From Ctenosaura bakeri (taxonomy: Eukaryota > Chordata > Lepidosauria > Squamata > Iguanidae), in the NCBI GenBank assembly GCA_948474755.1, contig CAOLHI010000737.1, positions 682,001 through 746,000 on the forward strand: DNA of 64,000 bases, read 5' to 3'. The translations under genes were made by a program, and so were the position numbers. Positions 1-11,702 of the stretch are shown here, in pieces. Below the pieces are notes generated by a model. It saw nothing but the letters and a program-made list of their open reading frames with translations. It did not search any database and was not told the origin of the DNA. Position 1 is the first letter of the stretch, and every line of letters begins with the position of its first letter.

Positions 1-158
1 CAAGTAAGCGACTGGATTATATAAACCATGCTAGAAGATTGGCAGAGGATGACTGGGCAGGTACTGACGAGGAAGAAGAAGAGAAGGCTGTGGAGGCAGA
101 AGGTGAAGACATGGAGGTAGAGACGAGGAAAAAATTACCGAAGCGGTATGCCAACCAG
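1..158 (+). pseudogene. SNUPN: SNUPN exon A (end of importin-beta-binding region), 5' end outside window
   Basis: Reading from base 3 gives SKRLDYINHARRLAEDDWAG, then an acidic stretch, then KKLPKRYANQ. This is the end of the importin-beta-binding domain and the acidic linker of snurportin-1. The exon is open and ends at CAG before a consensus GTGAGT donor at 159. The first exon base may lie before the window. Unlike most downstream exons, this part carries no lesion. Confidence 0.88.
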
Positions 159-1330
159 GTGAGTGGCGGTTGGAGGACCTGGTACGCAGTACTGCTCTTA
201 AAAATATCTTTGTCGCTTTCATTTTTTTAGTATTGGTCTTTATCAAAGAGGTAAGAATGCTTACATGCCTGCATATGTGTATGTTCTGTTTGTGAGAAAA
301 AGAAATTACCATAAACTATTATATGTGCAGATAATATGATTGCATTTTTGCAGCTGTGATCAGGAAAGTTGAGCAACCAGTGGCTGGATAATATTTTAAC
401 TCAGAATACCACAATCTCTTTGATTTGTCTTTCTTGGGAACTGAAGGGCTCTTTCTTAAGAACTCTGCAGAGCAGCGAAAAAGATATGCACATATTTTAG
501 TGCTTAACTGCATCCTTCTGGAATCCAGAACAAACCTGCCAACATGAGGGGGACATATTTTAAATATTTTATTTCTTTATTTATACTTTGTGCTTTCTTA
601 TAAGAGCTTAGGGCAGGGAACAATCTGCATCAGACATGCTGTGTTAAAATTGTGAATTAGAAATACCTAAGAACTACAACTTAAAAATGTTTTCAAAAAT
701 AACATATCTACTGAAATCCAACAAAAGTCATGCAGAGAAGCTGCAGATACACATATCAGTTCCCCCAAAACCTGCACAAACAGGTCTATTTTTAATTGTG
801 ACCTGAAAAAAAATCAGATCTTTAACAAAGACAATTCCCTACATGGTGCTAGGCAATAGATATTATTTGGTTTTTCTTTCTTGTTGCTTGATGAGTAGTG
901 AATATGAGCAACAAACTGATGTTACTTTGGAAACATTGTAAAAATTAGAAAATGGTGTTTATGTGTGTTTTTTTTTGTTAACTCTTTCAACAGAGCTGCA
1001 TTTTATACTGCTCTCCTGCGCTTGATACTATAATAGGAAAAAATGTGTTTAATAGAATAGTTTATTCACAAATGCAGGCTTTTGAGATGGGAAAAAACCT
1101 CAGCTATATTTCAAATTGCACCCGTATGCTGAATTGGAGCTCCAAAACATAGTTCCCAGACTCCCAACACTAGCTGGGAAGTCTGGGTGTTGTAATCTGA
1201 ACAAGTGACATTGCCAGACTCGGAGATGAATCACTTTGAAGCCTAGTCCTCCCTGTGTCTACTCAGAAAATAATCCCAGTTAGTTCAGAGAGGTTTTATT
1301 CTTAATTAAGAGGGCTGTATGGTATTGCAG

Positions 1331-1515
1331 CGAGACTCAGCGTGGTATAGTGCTTTGTGCATTGGATTATGACTGTGGAGACCATAGTTCGATTCCCCGG
1401 TCAGCAGTGGAAACCCACTGGCCGATCTTGGGTGCATCACACTCTCTCAGCCCCAGGAAAACCTGTGATAGGGTTGCCAATTCATGAAGTACTTGACAGC
1501 ACACACAATGACAAG
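1331..1515 (+). repeat. tRNA-headed SINE with Bov-B-like tail
   Basis: The head contains an A-box-like GTGGTATAGTGC and a B-box-like GTTCGATTCCCC. The body reads AAACCCACTGG...CTCTCAGCCCCAGGAAAACC, and the tail resembles the TTGAAGGCACACAACAA end seen in sister copies. At least eight other copies or fragments of this family are in the window. Confidence 0.75.
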
Positions 1516-1882
1516 GATTGGAGCCATACAATGCTCATTATAGGGAGTGTAGAAAAATAAGAAAAATAAGCATTGAATTAGATGAAATTGCACTGAGTAA
1601 CAGGTTTGAGGGTTGCGATGCAACTTGAAAAGGATAAGATATGGCTTAATAAAGCAAAGGAACTAATAGAAAGTAAACTAAAGAATTATGAGTCTTACAT
1701 TTTAAGTTATCTAATAATTCTGATTTATAAAACATCTGCAATTTAGAAACTCATTTTTTTAAAAAAAACCAGCAGACAAGGACCACTGCACAGTTACAAA
1801 ATGAAAAGCACATGAAGTGTTGTAGTCAAGCAGTGAAGCAGGCGTGGGCGAAGCACAGCCCATAAACTGCATATGCCCCCTC

Positions 1883-2191
1883 CCCATGGGGTCAATTTTT
1901 TTTTTGCAAATTATTTTTCATAAGATTTGCTCCAAAATGCCCTCTAGGGGGCATGGCATGCAAGGACTCAACACCTCGCACCCCAATTTAGGTCCAAAAG
2001 GGACCTTAAAAAAAAAAGCACAGGAAATGAGCAGAAATGAGTTTCACTCATATCACATTGTTAAAAAATGCCTCTCCGGAACATCAGGTAGCCCAAGAAG
2101 GGCTGCACACATGGTGAAAAAAAACACATGCCCTAGAGGGCATTTGGGAACAAAGCTTTTAAAAAATAATTTGGAAAAATGTCCATGGACC
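1883..2191. mobile_element. Degenerate foldback (MITE-like) element
   Basis: Arms 1883-1956 and 2126-2191 are imperfect inverted repeats. The best-kept part is AAATGCCCTCTAGGGGGCATG on the left against CATGCCCTAGAGGGCATTT on the right, and CCATGG recurs at both outer ends. The 170-bp spacer has no recognisable coding capacity. It is probably an old non-autonomous DNA transposon. Confidence 0.5.
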
Positions 2192-2966
2192 ACGCTTTGC
2201 CCCTTTCCACTTTGTAACCAGATAGTGCTCCTAATCTGCTGGGCTTTTCCCCCCCACAATTTTATAAATTACAGGGGATGTTTTATAACTAAGAATTACT
2301 GGAGAACTTATCATGTAGGACTCTTATTTTTGGGGTTTATTTTTCTTTTAGTTCCTTTACTCATTCGATGGCACCCTTACCTGCTTTTGAGCTGCATCAT
2401 GTGTCCCAACTCTGTCATTTAGTCTAATATCATCTGATTTCTTGCTTATTTTTCTACACCCTGTTTTTGTTTGCAAGGGAATGCATTGCCAAGATGCAGC
2501 CCACCAGTCTCCTGGGGAGACTAATTCAGCCTCCTAGCCTTCCACAGTTACCCATCCCTTCAGTAAAGAAAAGAAAACGGTCATTATTGTCACCAGCATA
2601 CTCATAATCGTTATTATTACTTTTAAAAGTCACACTGAATTTATTAAGATTTATTATGAAGCAAATTATGTGCAGGATCAGACTGCACACATTTGAAGGC
2701 TAAAACAGCTACCAATAAATAATAGCATTAATGTAGAATTCTGTAAGTTATAAAATTAGAAAATCAAAGGCCTGGTTACCTTCTTCATTGGGCTCCAATT
2801 TTGCAATTCAGTTGTCTCATCAGCGTCAGACTGAAACTGTACGTTTCTTAGAAGTCCCGCAAATAAGCTTAATGCATTCAAAACAAGAAACTGGAGACAA
2901 TCTCTCTTACATGTTTCGTCCTTGGTTTCCTCCAGCTTAGCTCTCCTTTCAAGAAGTGCCACAGCA

Positions 2967-3107
2967 TCTGTCTCCTTCTTTGGAGGTTTTTAAACGGAGG
3001 CTAGATAGCCATCTGTCAGGAATGCTTTGATGGGTTATTCCTGCATGGCAGAAGGGGGGTGGACTAGATGGCCATTGTGGTCTCTTCCAACTCTGTGGTT
3101 CTATCTT
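2967..3107 (+). mobile_element. CR1 LINE 3' end
   Basis: It contains the diagnostic CR1 tail words GGAGGTTTTTAAACGGAGGC, GGCCATCTGTCAGGAATGC-like sequence, CCTGCATGGCAG and TCTTCCAACTCT. It is 5'-truncated, as is typical of CR1 insertions. Confidence 0.85.
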
Positions 3108-3789
3108 CTGAGCAGCTAAGCCTTTTAAGTTTAAAAGAAATACCCAGCTGTCAGAGGGCAGTAGTGGCTTCTCCTTTGTCAGTGGTGTTGGGGGCAGAGG
3201 GGAAGTGGAACCCTAAATGACTCTCCCTCCTGGAGTTCTTAAATAGCTCAGGCATGGGGCCAGACTTTAGCAACAAAGCTTATTTTATTTCTCTACCCAG
3301 TTTTGTAGGTTCCCCCTCTGTGTTTCCTTTTGGCCCCTTTCTACTCTGTCTGGAGAGCCCGTTTCTAGTCTCGTCTCGGAAACAGGTGTCGTGGCTGCGG
3401 AATCATTGTTATTATTATGGCCTGCCAGCTGTGAAAAGACACTAAACAAGGCAGTTCTTATCAGTTCCCAGGAGCTTATCATCCAAGGACGCTTTTCTGC
3501 CTGGATGATAACCAAGTACCAAAGGTCTTGAAAGCACAAGCGATGTCTCAGCTTCTCAGCAATGATTGCCCACAGCTGGGTTTCTCCATTTCTCATCCAT
3601 TTTATTGCTTCTCTTGATGCTCTTCAGAGTGTGCCCAGTCTATCAGGGCTGCCAGTGAGGCATTGTCAGGAAACTGGAACCGTACGGACCTACCTTATAC
3701 AGAGTCAGATGCTGGGACCTTTATCCACTTGTGGGCCTCCAAATGAGGTTGGCCAAGGATATAGCAATAGCATGAGTATTTCTGTATCT

Positions 3790-3972
3790 GCTATCAGCTA
3801 GTGCTCTCTAAGCGGTTTACAATGTATGTTAAGTAATTGCCCCCCAAGCTAAGATTTATTGACTGACCTGCAGAAGGATGCAAGGCTGAGTCAGTTGGAG
3901 CCCGGCAGGATCGAACTCACAACCTTGTGGCTGTAGTACTGGCATTTAACCATCCTGCCACCAGGGCTCCCA
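3790..3972. repeat. Degenerate interspersed repeat, unclassified
   Basis: Words such as AGCGGTTTACAA, AAGGATGCAAGGCTGAGTCA, GGATCGAACTCACAACC and TTTAACCATCCTGCCACCAGGGC are typical of an abundant reptilian interspersed repeat. I cannot assign its class from reading alone. Confidence 0.45.
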
Positions 3973-5292
3973 TATAGCAACTGGAAGGGGGAAAAAATGA
4001 GGGCATTGCCCCACCCCGGAAAAATTCTGCACTCCCAATGGAATTTTAATTCAGTCTTCAAATATCTTGCATTGCCGCAATTAAAACTTCCGCTTTAGAG
4101 AGAATTGAGGCACTCAGAGAAAAGGAGCAGGCAGACTGACCAAGGGGAAACAGAAAATAGAAGAGGTATGGATGATTTTCAATGTCTTGCTCTCTGCAAT
4201 GCTAGAAATTTGGGAAATGGAGGAAAAATTCATTTGGAGGCATTTTGGGCGAGGAAGAAGAGGCTTATTATGCCCTCCCCCAGTAGGTACACCCCTATGT
4301 TGGACTAGAGCTCTCATTATCCTTTACCATGATGGCTGTTACCTTGCTCTTTTAGGTTACAGATGAGGTCTTCTTTTCAGCTATACTTGCCTCTCCCAGG
4401 GATTGAACCTTTTGCACCAAAAGCATGTGCTTTACCTTGGAACTGTAGCAGGAATGGCTAGACTTTGGCCTTATCAGATTGCCTTTGTTTGTTCGTTTGC
4501 TTTTACTAGAACTCTAGAATCTGCAAAAGATACACAGAATCGACAAATTCCAAGCCTAGGGGCTTGATTTAATGAGAAGATCTGGTGAAAATCTACTTCT
4601 GACCTACCCTGCGCTTTCTTCTTTTCAGCCAGAGCTTGGAAAAGTTACTTTTGGGGACTGCAACATACAGATCTCCCATTGACGTGCTGCTGGGGGATCT
4701 AGGGAGTTGTCATCCAGGATGATTTTTTGAAGCAATCGTTTCACTGATATAAGTTAGGGAAGAGGGAAGTCATTTTGCTGCCGCTGTTGTTAAACTGGAA
4801 GTCAAAAGGCCTTGCAGAGTTATTGCAAATCTGTGAGAGAGCAGCTGGGAGATCTCCATCTTCTGCCCACTCCTGAGACCTTTCTGTCATCTTGGTAGAA
4901 CCTGGGTTTTACAAAATAAAGGTGTCAAGTTGCAGGTCTCTTTCTGGAGCAGGAGTGGGGAACTTGACGTTCTCAGGCCAAATCCAGCTGAATTTCCCAT
5001 TACACCAAGATCTAATGGTTTCCCTTCTTTGGTACAGGCCTTTCCCCTGTACAAGGATTTGAATACCTGACAAAACCCAGATACTGGCATTTAAGGAAAT
5101 AAAATGAAAATACACTCATCTTTTGGGGGTGATATAGGCCCCAAACTGGAAGTCACTTCTTCTTTGGAACCTACCCTCAACCTAAAGCAACGGAGGGAGG
5201 AATTTGATGAAATTGTGTTTCATTGCCTGTAGAGGGCACAAAAAGCTTTTTTTCCCCAGGATTTTCCCTCCACGGGCCCCACTTTGCCCCTC

Positions 5293-5482
5293 CCCGGTTT
5301 GAGAGTGTTGTGTAGTGGTTTGAGCACTGGACTACAAGCCTGGAAAGCAGGGTTCCATTCCCCCACCTGCCCATGGAAACCCACTGGGTGACCTTGGACG
5401 CATCACACACTCTCAGCCTCTAAAAATCCCATGATAGGGTGCCATAAGCCAGAAACAACGTGAAGGCACACATCAACAAGAG
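5293..5482 (+). repeat. tRNA-headed SINE
   Basis: Same family as 1331-1515: TAGTGGTTTGAGCACTGGAC head, GGGTTCCATTCCC B-box-like segment, GGAAACCCACTGGGTGACCT body, and a GAAACAACGTGAAGGCACAC tail. Confidence 0.8.
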
Positions 5483-5588
5483 AGTAAGTCTAGATGAAGG
5501 CACACAACAGTCAAGTCTAGACTTTTACAGTTTCCCATCTGCTGAATAACATCTTTTCTTTCTCCCCTCCAAAATCCCTCCCCAACAG

Positions 5589-5693
5589 CTGATGCTGTCC
5601 GAATGGCTGATTTAAGTCCCTCAAGATCTGGTGCAGGATTGGCTTTTGGTGGTGTCCCCTGTGGGAAAGAGGGCCCTTATTGTGGCGTCGAAG
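5589..5693 (+). pseudogene. SNUPN: SNUPN exon B (start of cap-binding domain), in-frame TAA
   Basis: This 105-base exon has the length expected for human SNUPN (35 codons). It reads LMLSEWLI, a TAA stop at 5613-5615, then VPQDLVQDW and PVGKRALIVASK. The stop stands where human snurportin has Asp. One G-to-T change in a GAA codon would be enough. Acceptor CAACAG and donor GTAAGA are intact. The stop truncates the protein at the start of the m3G-cap-binding domain. Confidence 0.88.
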
Positions 5694-7179
5694 GTAAGAC
5701 TTTGTGGCCTGTGCACTTACATTAGCTGGCTGGCCCGAGAAGGAGCTTTATCTGATGCATTTGCCAGCCAGCTTCCTGCAGCTTTCTGAGAATTCGGCTT
5801 TTTCTCTAGAAAGAGGCAGCCTGTAACCGCGAGTGGTTCAGCCTTCGAGGTCAGGAAGCGCTTTTTGCAAATTTCTGCTTTTGCATTTTTTCCCACATCC
5901 ATTTTGGCAGTTGAGGGTTTTTTTTTTAAAAAAAACCCAACACTTTGTTTATTATTAATATTCAAACCTGGGCACTTCACATGAGTTTCTGAATGGCTTA
6001 CAATGAGTCACGCCAGGCTTTTTTTAACTGCAGGAGAGCTGGACTTTTTTTCTTGGTGTGCTTTTAAATTGTGCCATTTTAATTTCAGTGTTGGTTGGCA
6101 GGCAGATAGATGTGATTAAAAAGCAAGCCAACCACACTTTTCCCGAATTTGTCCTGGATCCAAAAAGGAAGGAGTTAAATCATTGAAGATAATATATTCA
6201 TTAAATGATTAACAAACAGATATAGATATATACATACATACATATATATGCACACACACATATATCTCAAAATGCAAAGTGTTTTGGTTCTGCCTTTTCC
6301 CATTGCCAGAAGTGAAACTGAGCTGTATAGTAGGTGGCAATTTGGAACACTTTTATCAGCTTTCTCAGTGGATGAGAGTTTTATCCTCTAAGTTGAGGAA
6401 TATAGATCCAAAACTTTTGGACAAATGGGAGAATTTTTGGATTTATAGACTGAAACCTCTAACATCACATGGCCTCAGCTTAGAGGATAATAGCAAGAAA
6501 TGCTGAAAACCATTGGTTTTCTAAACTACCACCTACTATATAGCTCAGTTCCATGTCTGGCAACTATAGAAGATAGAAGCCAAAATGTTTTGCTCTTGAT
6601 ATATTTATATCGAAGTTCTGTTTGTTAATTGCACGGTTGTATTATTTTGTTGCAAACTTCTGTGAGTCCCATTCATGGTAAAAAAAAAAGGAGTGTATAA
6701 CTTGATTTAAGTAAATAAATGAGTAGGGTTTTTTTAAAAAAAAAAATGCACCTCACATTCTTGGTCACTGTTATTAGCTACTACAGTTGACTCCATAGTT
6801 TCATCTCATTTGCTCCTTAAAAAAAAAAGAAAAGTAGCAAATCCCAAGTACTGAACCCTAATCCCTCTCCAAATAGGTTCAGCAGTTTGGATAGCACCAT
6901 TAAAGTTCAGACTAAAACCCAGAGCAGATTTGCTATTCCAACACATGCACAGAAATGTCCTGAGACAAGATCCCACCAGTGGTCACTTAGCAGTTGTTGA
7001 TCCTTTGAATTACTGATGGATTTGGGGGCCCTTTTGTGATCTGTCCATGTGTGCACACTCATACGCAGTGACTTCCCTGGCAAGTTAGAATACTGAGCTG
7101 CAACTTTGCACTGCAAAAATGGCTCCTTCTTTTAAAAAAAACATTTATTTAACCATATTTCCCCCTTCTCCTCTTGCAG
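5694..7179 (+). other. SNUPN: SNUPN intron B-C
   Basis: A 1.5-kb A+T-rich intron with a GTAAGA donor and CTTGCAG acceptor. It contains a TA/CA microsatellite around 6215-6265 and several A or T runs. No gene or well-preserved mobile element is visible. Confidence 0.65.
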
Positions 7180-7274
7180 GGTTCCACTGCAGCTTACACT
7201 AAGAGTGGTTTCTGTGTTAATTGATTCCCGTCTCTTTTGCCAGGGGGCACGTTGCAATTCAGCTGCTGGAAAAG
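7180..7274 (+). pseudogene. SNUPN: SNUPN exon C, in-frame TGA and frame shift
   Basis: Reads GSTAAYTKSGFCVN, a TGA at 7222-7224, then FPSLLPGG. Human snurportin has Arg at the stop position, so a CGA-to-TGA transition at a CpG explains it. After GG the frame no longer matches, and the conserved NSAAGK-like end is read in another frame, a net change of +1 against human. Acceptor CTTGCAG is good; the donor GTTGTT is weak. Confidence 0.85.
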
Positions 7275-7930
7275 GTTGTTGTTAATGTTAATCTGGCTCA
7301 GCGTGAACTCTGAATGAAATTGGGGGCAGGGGAGAGGCAGATGATGTGTTTATCCCCATAGCTCTGATTTGGAGGAGGAAAGTTATTAGGAGTGAATGCT
7401 ATGGGAGGGGGTTGAATTGAGCCGCTTTGCAACAAGAAGCAGAGGGGTATCTAGATTGGCCCTCCACATTTGCAAGTTTCACTTTCACGAATGTGGTTAT
7501 TTGTGATCTTCTCCAGCCCTTCTCTCCCACCTCAGGCACTTCTATTCCAAGTGAACCTTCCCTCCCCATGGCTCCAATCAGGCCACGCAGCCCCTTAAAA
7601 ACCTGCCTCTGGTCCTCCTCCTCCTCCTTCTTTTCTTTTACCAGCTGCTGCTGAGCCAGCTAAGGATGGCTCACAGCCCGATTTTCTCAGCACCACAAAC
7701 CCTCTCTTGATGCCACCCCACACCCCAAGAAAGAGATGGGCGAGCATTTTGGCCTTCTAGAATAGAGCCAAACATGTGCAAAAGATTGGGATACCACAAA
7801 GGGGCCATCTTGGAAAATCCCAGAGAGCCAGATTCAGCAGCAGGGACATTGGTTCCCAACCCCTGCCACTGAAGGCATGTTTGGAGCCAAGAGTGCAGAT
7901 TAATCTCTTTCTCTCTTTTGTTGCCTTCAG
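7275..7930 (+). other. SNUPN: SNUPN intron C-D
   Basis: A 0.66-kb intron, mostly occupied by a Tigger-like DNA element (about 7445-7870). The acceptor CCTTCAG at 7924-7930 is good. The donor is non-consensus. Confidence 0.65.
7445..7870 (+). mobile_element. Tigger-like non-autonomous DNA transposon copy
   Basis: Starts TTGGCCCTCCACATTTGC and runs through TTCTCAGCACCACAA. The same order of words appears on the minus strand at 28695-29135 and in fragments at 30835-31018 and 40170-40210. The TTGGCCCTCCACATT start resembles TcMar-Tigger ends. The class is inferred from that resemblance only. Confidence 0.5.
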
Positions 7931-8029
7931 ACTATACGATCCTGGATTGCATCTTCAGTGAGGCCAAGCAGACATACTACATCCTTGACGCTGATGTGCT
8001 GGCGGGGGCATCCTGTGTACGATTGCCCG
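7931..8029 (+). pseudogene. SNUPN: SNUPN exon D, one-base insertion
   Basis: Reads (D)YTILDCIFSEAKQTYYILD, then one extra base at about 7991 (GACG-C-TGATG). Removing it from the comparison, the remainder matches the snurportin MCWRGHPVYDCP segment in the +1 frame. The exon is 99 bases against 98 expected. The acceptor is good and the donor is GTAATG. Confidence 0.86.
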
Positions 8030-8454
8030 GTAATGGCATCTCTGTTTTCCACTCCTGTCATCCCTGCGTGCACCCTTTGTGGGTGTTTCCTGTCCTACTT
8101 CTTTCCTTGCCTATGATGCTCCCATGAGTTTATTTTAAACCCACCTGGGACAGGCTTTTTCACAGCAAGACAGTCCCACACCACTGAGATACAGGTGGGA
8201 AGCACAAGACAGATCCAGTGTCGTGGTCCTTTTTCCCTCCAGTTTTTCCCTCCATGTGCACTCTAGGCTTCTCACTGAACAATGGGGGTTCTTCTTCCTT
8301 GCCTCAGCTTCATCTTTTTTTCACTTGCTGCTCCATCCTCTTGGAATTGTGTCCTTGAATATTTGCAGACTGCCCTTCCCTCGTTATTTTAAAATCATTC
8401 CTTTAAAACGCTCTACTTTGCTCTCTCATCATTACCCTGTTTCTTCTTCTGCAG

Positions 8455-8530
8455 ACGGATTTCCGATTCTACTGGCTCCATTCAAAAATGCAGAGGAGGA
8501 GGGTTTGGGGGAGAAGAGTCGTTGAATCCC
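8455..8530 (+). pseudogene. SNUPN: SNUPN exon E, two one-base deletions
   Basis: Begins TDFRFYWLHSKM. The conserved EEEGLGEKSR segment follows in a shifted frame, and LNP at the end is again shifted. Each shift is explained by one missing C, near 8492 and near 8522. The exon is 76 bases against the 78 expected. Acceptor TCTGCAG and donor GTAAGT are intact. Confidence 0.86.
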
Positions 8531-9664
8531 GTAAGTCTCCCTGAATACCCCCCCCCACACCCAGTGAAGTGCTAGAAATACTGTTACGCAGAAGAACAGA
8601 ACATTGGGAACTCATGCTGTGAACCTAGGTATTGACTTTGTCAATTAATGTCAGCAAAATTTTAAGTAACTTACCCACAAGGGACTGACAACAGGACCGA
8701 CCTTTAAAGCAGAATAGAATTCAAAACGGAAGAACTTTAGCTAAGCAAATGCAGAGGGAAAATTCTTTTAGTCTGGGCATTTAAGCAAGCAGTACCCTCC
8801 GTGAATTGAGCTGTCCAGGGTGCCGAATCTCTAGCAGCCCTGCAGAGTAGACCAGGAAGCTGGGAAAGCATTATCTATTTGTCTAACTCTCTTGCTGCCT
8901 ACATTGGGGCTGCAGTCCAACCAGCTGGGCAGTGGCATGGATAGCCAATGCGAAGGGTTAATTGAGTTGCTGCTCGTAGTTCTTGAGAGTGGTTTATTCT
9001 CCTTAACATGAAACAGTATTGCATCTCGGACTGTAAGCTGAACCTTCCGGATGATTCGTCAGGTGCTATAGCAGATGGCTTGCGTATAGGGTATTAGCTG
9101 ACTTCATCGTTGCCCTCCTGTTACAAATGCAGATGTAAACGGAAACTGATAAGCCATCTCCCTGCTCCCCCAGGGACAGGTATATTCTTTCATAAAGGGC
9201 ATAAAACCAGCTGTAGAAAAAATCTTTGGGCATTCAGTAAATCAGGAAGGAGTAGAGTGCCTCCACAGGGCCACATGATTCCCCCCAAAGCTGTTTTTTT
9301 CACGGCCCTTCAGTCCTCTAGATTCTCTCCAGCCCCCTTCCACAGCCCCCTTCCCCTTTGTTGCTGGGTCTCTTCAAATCGTTCCTGACTCCCTGCAATG
9401 AACCTATAATTGGAATTTTTAAAAGTTATTTATTTATTAGTTTTAGAACAAACAGCGAAATTCACAGTTAAGAGTCACAGACAGAAAAATCTTAGGTTCA
9501 AAACAAAAAAGGATGATAATACTAACACACTAAACAAAAACATTGGACTCACTGGCTAACTAAAACCCTGAACATGTACCTTGTAAGAATACAAGAAGTT
9601 TCTGACCACCACAAGCCAAACTGTAATGAAAACAAATTATATATACATATACATACATACATAC

Positions 9665-9696
<32 letters not shown>

Positions 9697-10088
9697 CGTT
9701 CTACCATTACAGGTCCAACTAAGTAACCCTACTAGAATTACTACTGACCCACAGCCACAAATTGTTGTGTTGCTGGGTTTCTTACTGCTCAAGAAGTCCA
9801 TAAACAGTCTCCAGTCTTTCAAAAAATCTTCAGTTGACTTCTTTAAAACTCACATTAGTTTGGCAATTTGGGCTAACTCAGCAACTTTAAGAATCCAAAC
9901 AGGATTGATTTAAGATTCCTAGATAAAAAGGAAATGGGCAGTGTTATGAAGTCTCTTCTGGTCACATCTTCTGGTGCAGCACAGGGGCCCCAAAATGTTG
10001 TCCATCCCTGAACTAATGAGAAAGTGTGTATCCCAAAGATCTGCTGTTAAATCTGACCTAATTTTCCTCTTATTTTTCCCTTCTTTAG
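8531..10088 (+). other. SNUPN: SNUPN intron E-F
   Basis: A 1.56-kb intron with a GTAAGT donor and CTTTAG acceptor. It includes a TACA/TATA microsatellite (9637-9697). I see no other recognisable element. Confidence 0.6.
9637..9697. repeat. TACA/TATA microsatellite
   Basis: Alternating ATACATAC and TATATATA units, about 60 bp. Confidence 0.9.
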
Positions 10089-10169
10089 TTTAAATTTGTA
10101 GGCCTACAGAGTTATTCCTGTGCACCAGAAAGCCTGTGTGAAGTTTTGAGCACAGACTTTCCCTTCGAG
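10089..10169 (+). pseudogene. SNUPN: SNUPN exon F, intact
   Basis: 27 open codons: [27 protein letters not shown]. This has the expected snurportin length and phase, with acceptor CTTTAG and donor GTAAGC. It is the only internal SNUPN exon in the window without a lesion. Confidence 0.9.
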
Positions 10170-10303
10170 GTAAGCAGCTGTCTTTCTCAGACCGAATCTC
10201 TTGTTTCTGGAAGCTCCTAGACTTGCATGGAAGTAGAGAAGATCGCTTGGTTCAGGGGGCCTGGAAAGTAAGCGGCCCAGTGGTATGGGCACTGTATTCT
10301 GAT

Positions 10304-10327
10304 GATTTTTTTTTTTTTTTTTTTTTT
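10304..10327. repeat. Poly-T tract
   Basis: An uninterrupted T run of about 24 bases, perhaps the tail of a retroelement on the minus strand. Confidence 0.9.
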
Positions 10328-10636
10328 GATCAGTGGCTTGGAATAGCTGTCAGATATTTGAGAAGTGAGGCACAAGTTTATTTGCTTGGACAGACTGGCA
10401 CAGTGCAGCCAGTCAGGGATCCTAGCTTTTCACGTGGGAGGAGTAACCTTTCATCCCTCTAGCTCAGCACTGTCAGTGTGGGCAAGCAAGGGTCTCCAGA
10501 ACTTCCAACAGGGTTCTTTCCCTAGCCCCACCTGGTGATGCTAGAGTTTGAAACATTTTGCTTGCTGTGTATGTGCTCCTTCTCCCAAAGGTTTCAGAGC
10601 CATGTGTTACTAGGACTTGGAAATAATATATATCAG

Positions 10637-10718
10637 GCACTATATATATATATATACACACATACACATACATACATATATACACATACGTGTGTGTGTG
10701 TGCACGCGCGCGTGTGTA
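10637..10718. repeat. Compound TA/CA/TG/CG microsatellite
   Basis: (TA)n, then (CA/TACA)n, then (TG)n, then CACGCGCGCG and TGTGTG. The alternating purine-pyrimidine run could form Z-DNA. Confidence 0.9.
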
Positions 10719-11154
10719 TAACCTTACCTTAGGAATTAGATGCAGTTGAAATAAATAGATTTGAGATCCTGTGTCTCCAATTCCCCCAGTCTGTCTTGTC
10801 CAGTACCTGTACCTTTTCCCCTCATATTCCCCAATCCAATCTGTCTTCAGAGTTACTAACATACAGAGGTTGGGTTTTCTAGGGAATACACTGCCCTCCT
10901 TGATGCTAGGGCTCATCTCCCTAGCAACAGGACTGAGTTCTCTGGCTGAGAAGGCCCCTCTCTGAACTGCCAACCCCAGAATTCCATAGATTCTTCACAG
11001 CCAGCCAATCCTATCAGGTCTTTGCCTCACACAGCCAATCATATGAAGTCTTCGGCATTCGGCTGAGACAGACAAACAGACAAACTCACTCACAAACTTT
11101 GATTTTTATATAGTAGATAAAAGTACCTGATATAAGTAGAGGTGGTATCATCAT

Positions 11155-11285
11155 TAGAGCCAGTGAGTGACCTTGGACAAGTCCCAAGTCTCTCAGCCTT
11201 AGAGAAAGGCAGTGGCAAACCTCAGAATGAATCTTGCTGGTGAAGAAAACCCCGTGATAGTTTTGCCTTAAGGTCCGAAATGACT
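11155..11285 (+). repeat. SINE 3' body fragment
   Basis: Contains GTGACCTTGGACAAGTC, CTCTCAGCCTTAGAG, GGCAGTGGCAAACCTC, and GAAAACCCCGTGATAG followed by TTTTGCCTTAAGGTC. This is the body of the tRNA-headed SINE family; the head is missing. Confidence 0.7.
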
Positions 11286-11362
11286 TTTGGGGCAGAGGCA
11301 GATCCTTTCCCCCTCCTAAACGGGCCGACCCTACAGCAAGTCCCAATGCCGCCATTCTTCAT

Positions 11363-11436
11363 CTGCAGTTCCTCTCAAAATGATGACAGAAACTATGTCA
11401 CATTGCATCCTGTCACCATTTTGGGAGGGACTGCAG
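11363..11436. repeat. Short inverted repeat (hairpin)
   Basis: Arms 11363-11389 and 11410-11436 are 27 bp each with about three mismatches, starting and ending in CTGCAG. The loop is 20 bp. It probably lies inside an old foldback element. Confidence 0.75.
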
Positions 11437-11702
11437 GGGAAAATAGATATTTGAGGGTGATTTAGAGTTCTGGGGTGCTTGCGGCTGCTAGGTGGGCATA
11501 TTTTCATGTGTTTAGGGTTTTCTGTGTGGTTTGGATGCCTGGAAAATTGGACCCATTTTTTTAAAATGGGGCCTTGGGGGGTTACAAAAGTAAGGTCCAA
11601 GGGCCACATGTGGCCTGTGGGTAGCACTGTTCTTGCCCTGGCTTTAAACCGTGCAGGCCTTGTTCTCTTCCTGGATGTGGACACCTTGATGGGCTCAGGA
11701 AT

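Larger units (their letters stand above)
159..5588 (+). other. SNUPN: SNUPN intron after exon A
   Basis: A 5.4-kb intron with a GTGAGT donor and CAACAG acceptor. It holds a tRNA-type SINE (1331-1515), a foldback element (1883-2191), a CR1 LINE tail (2967-3107), a degenerate repeat at about 3790-3972 and a second SINE (5293-5482). The rest is A+T-rich sequence in which I see no coding exon. The 192-codon open frame at 1844-2422 overlaps the foldback element and resembles nothing I recognise. Confidence 0.7.

Noticed and set aside
1331..1420. Possible functional tRNA gene.
   Set aside because: The A- and B-box-like words belong to a SINE found many times in the window, and no cloverleaf with a proper acceptor stem is apparent.
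1844..2422. 192-codon open frame with a hydrophobic C-terminus.
   Set aside because: It covers a foldback element and A/T runs, has no homologue I recognise, and lies inside a SNUPN intron.
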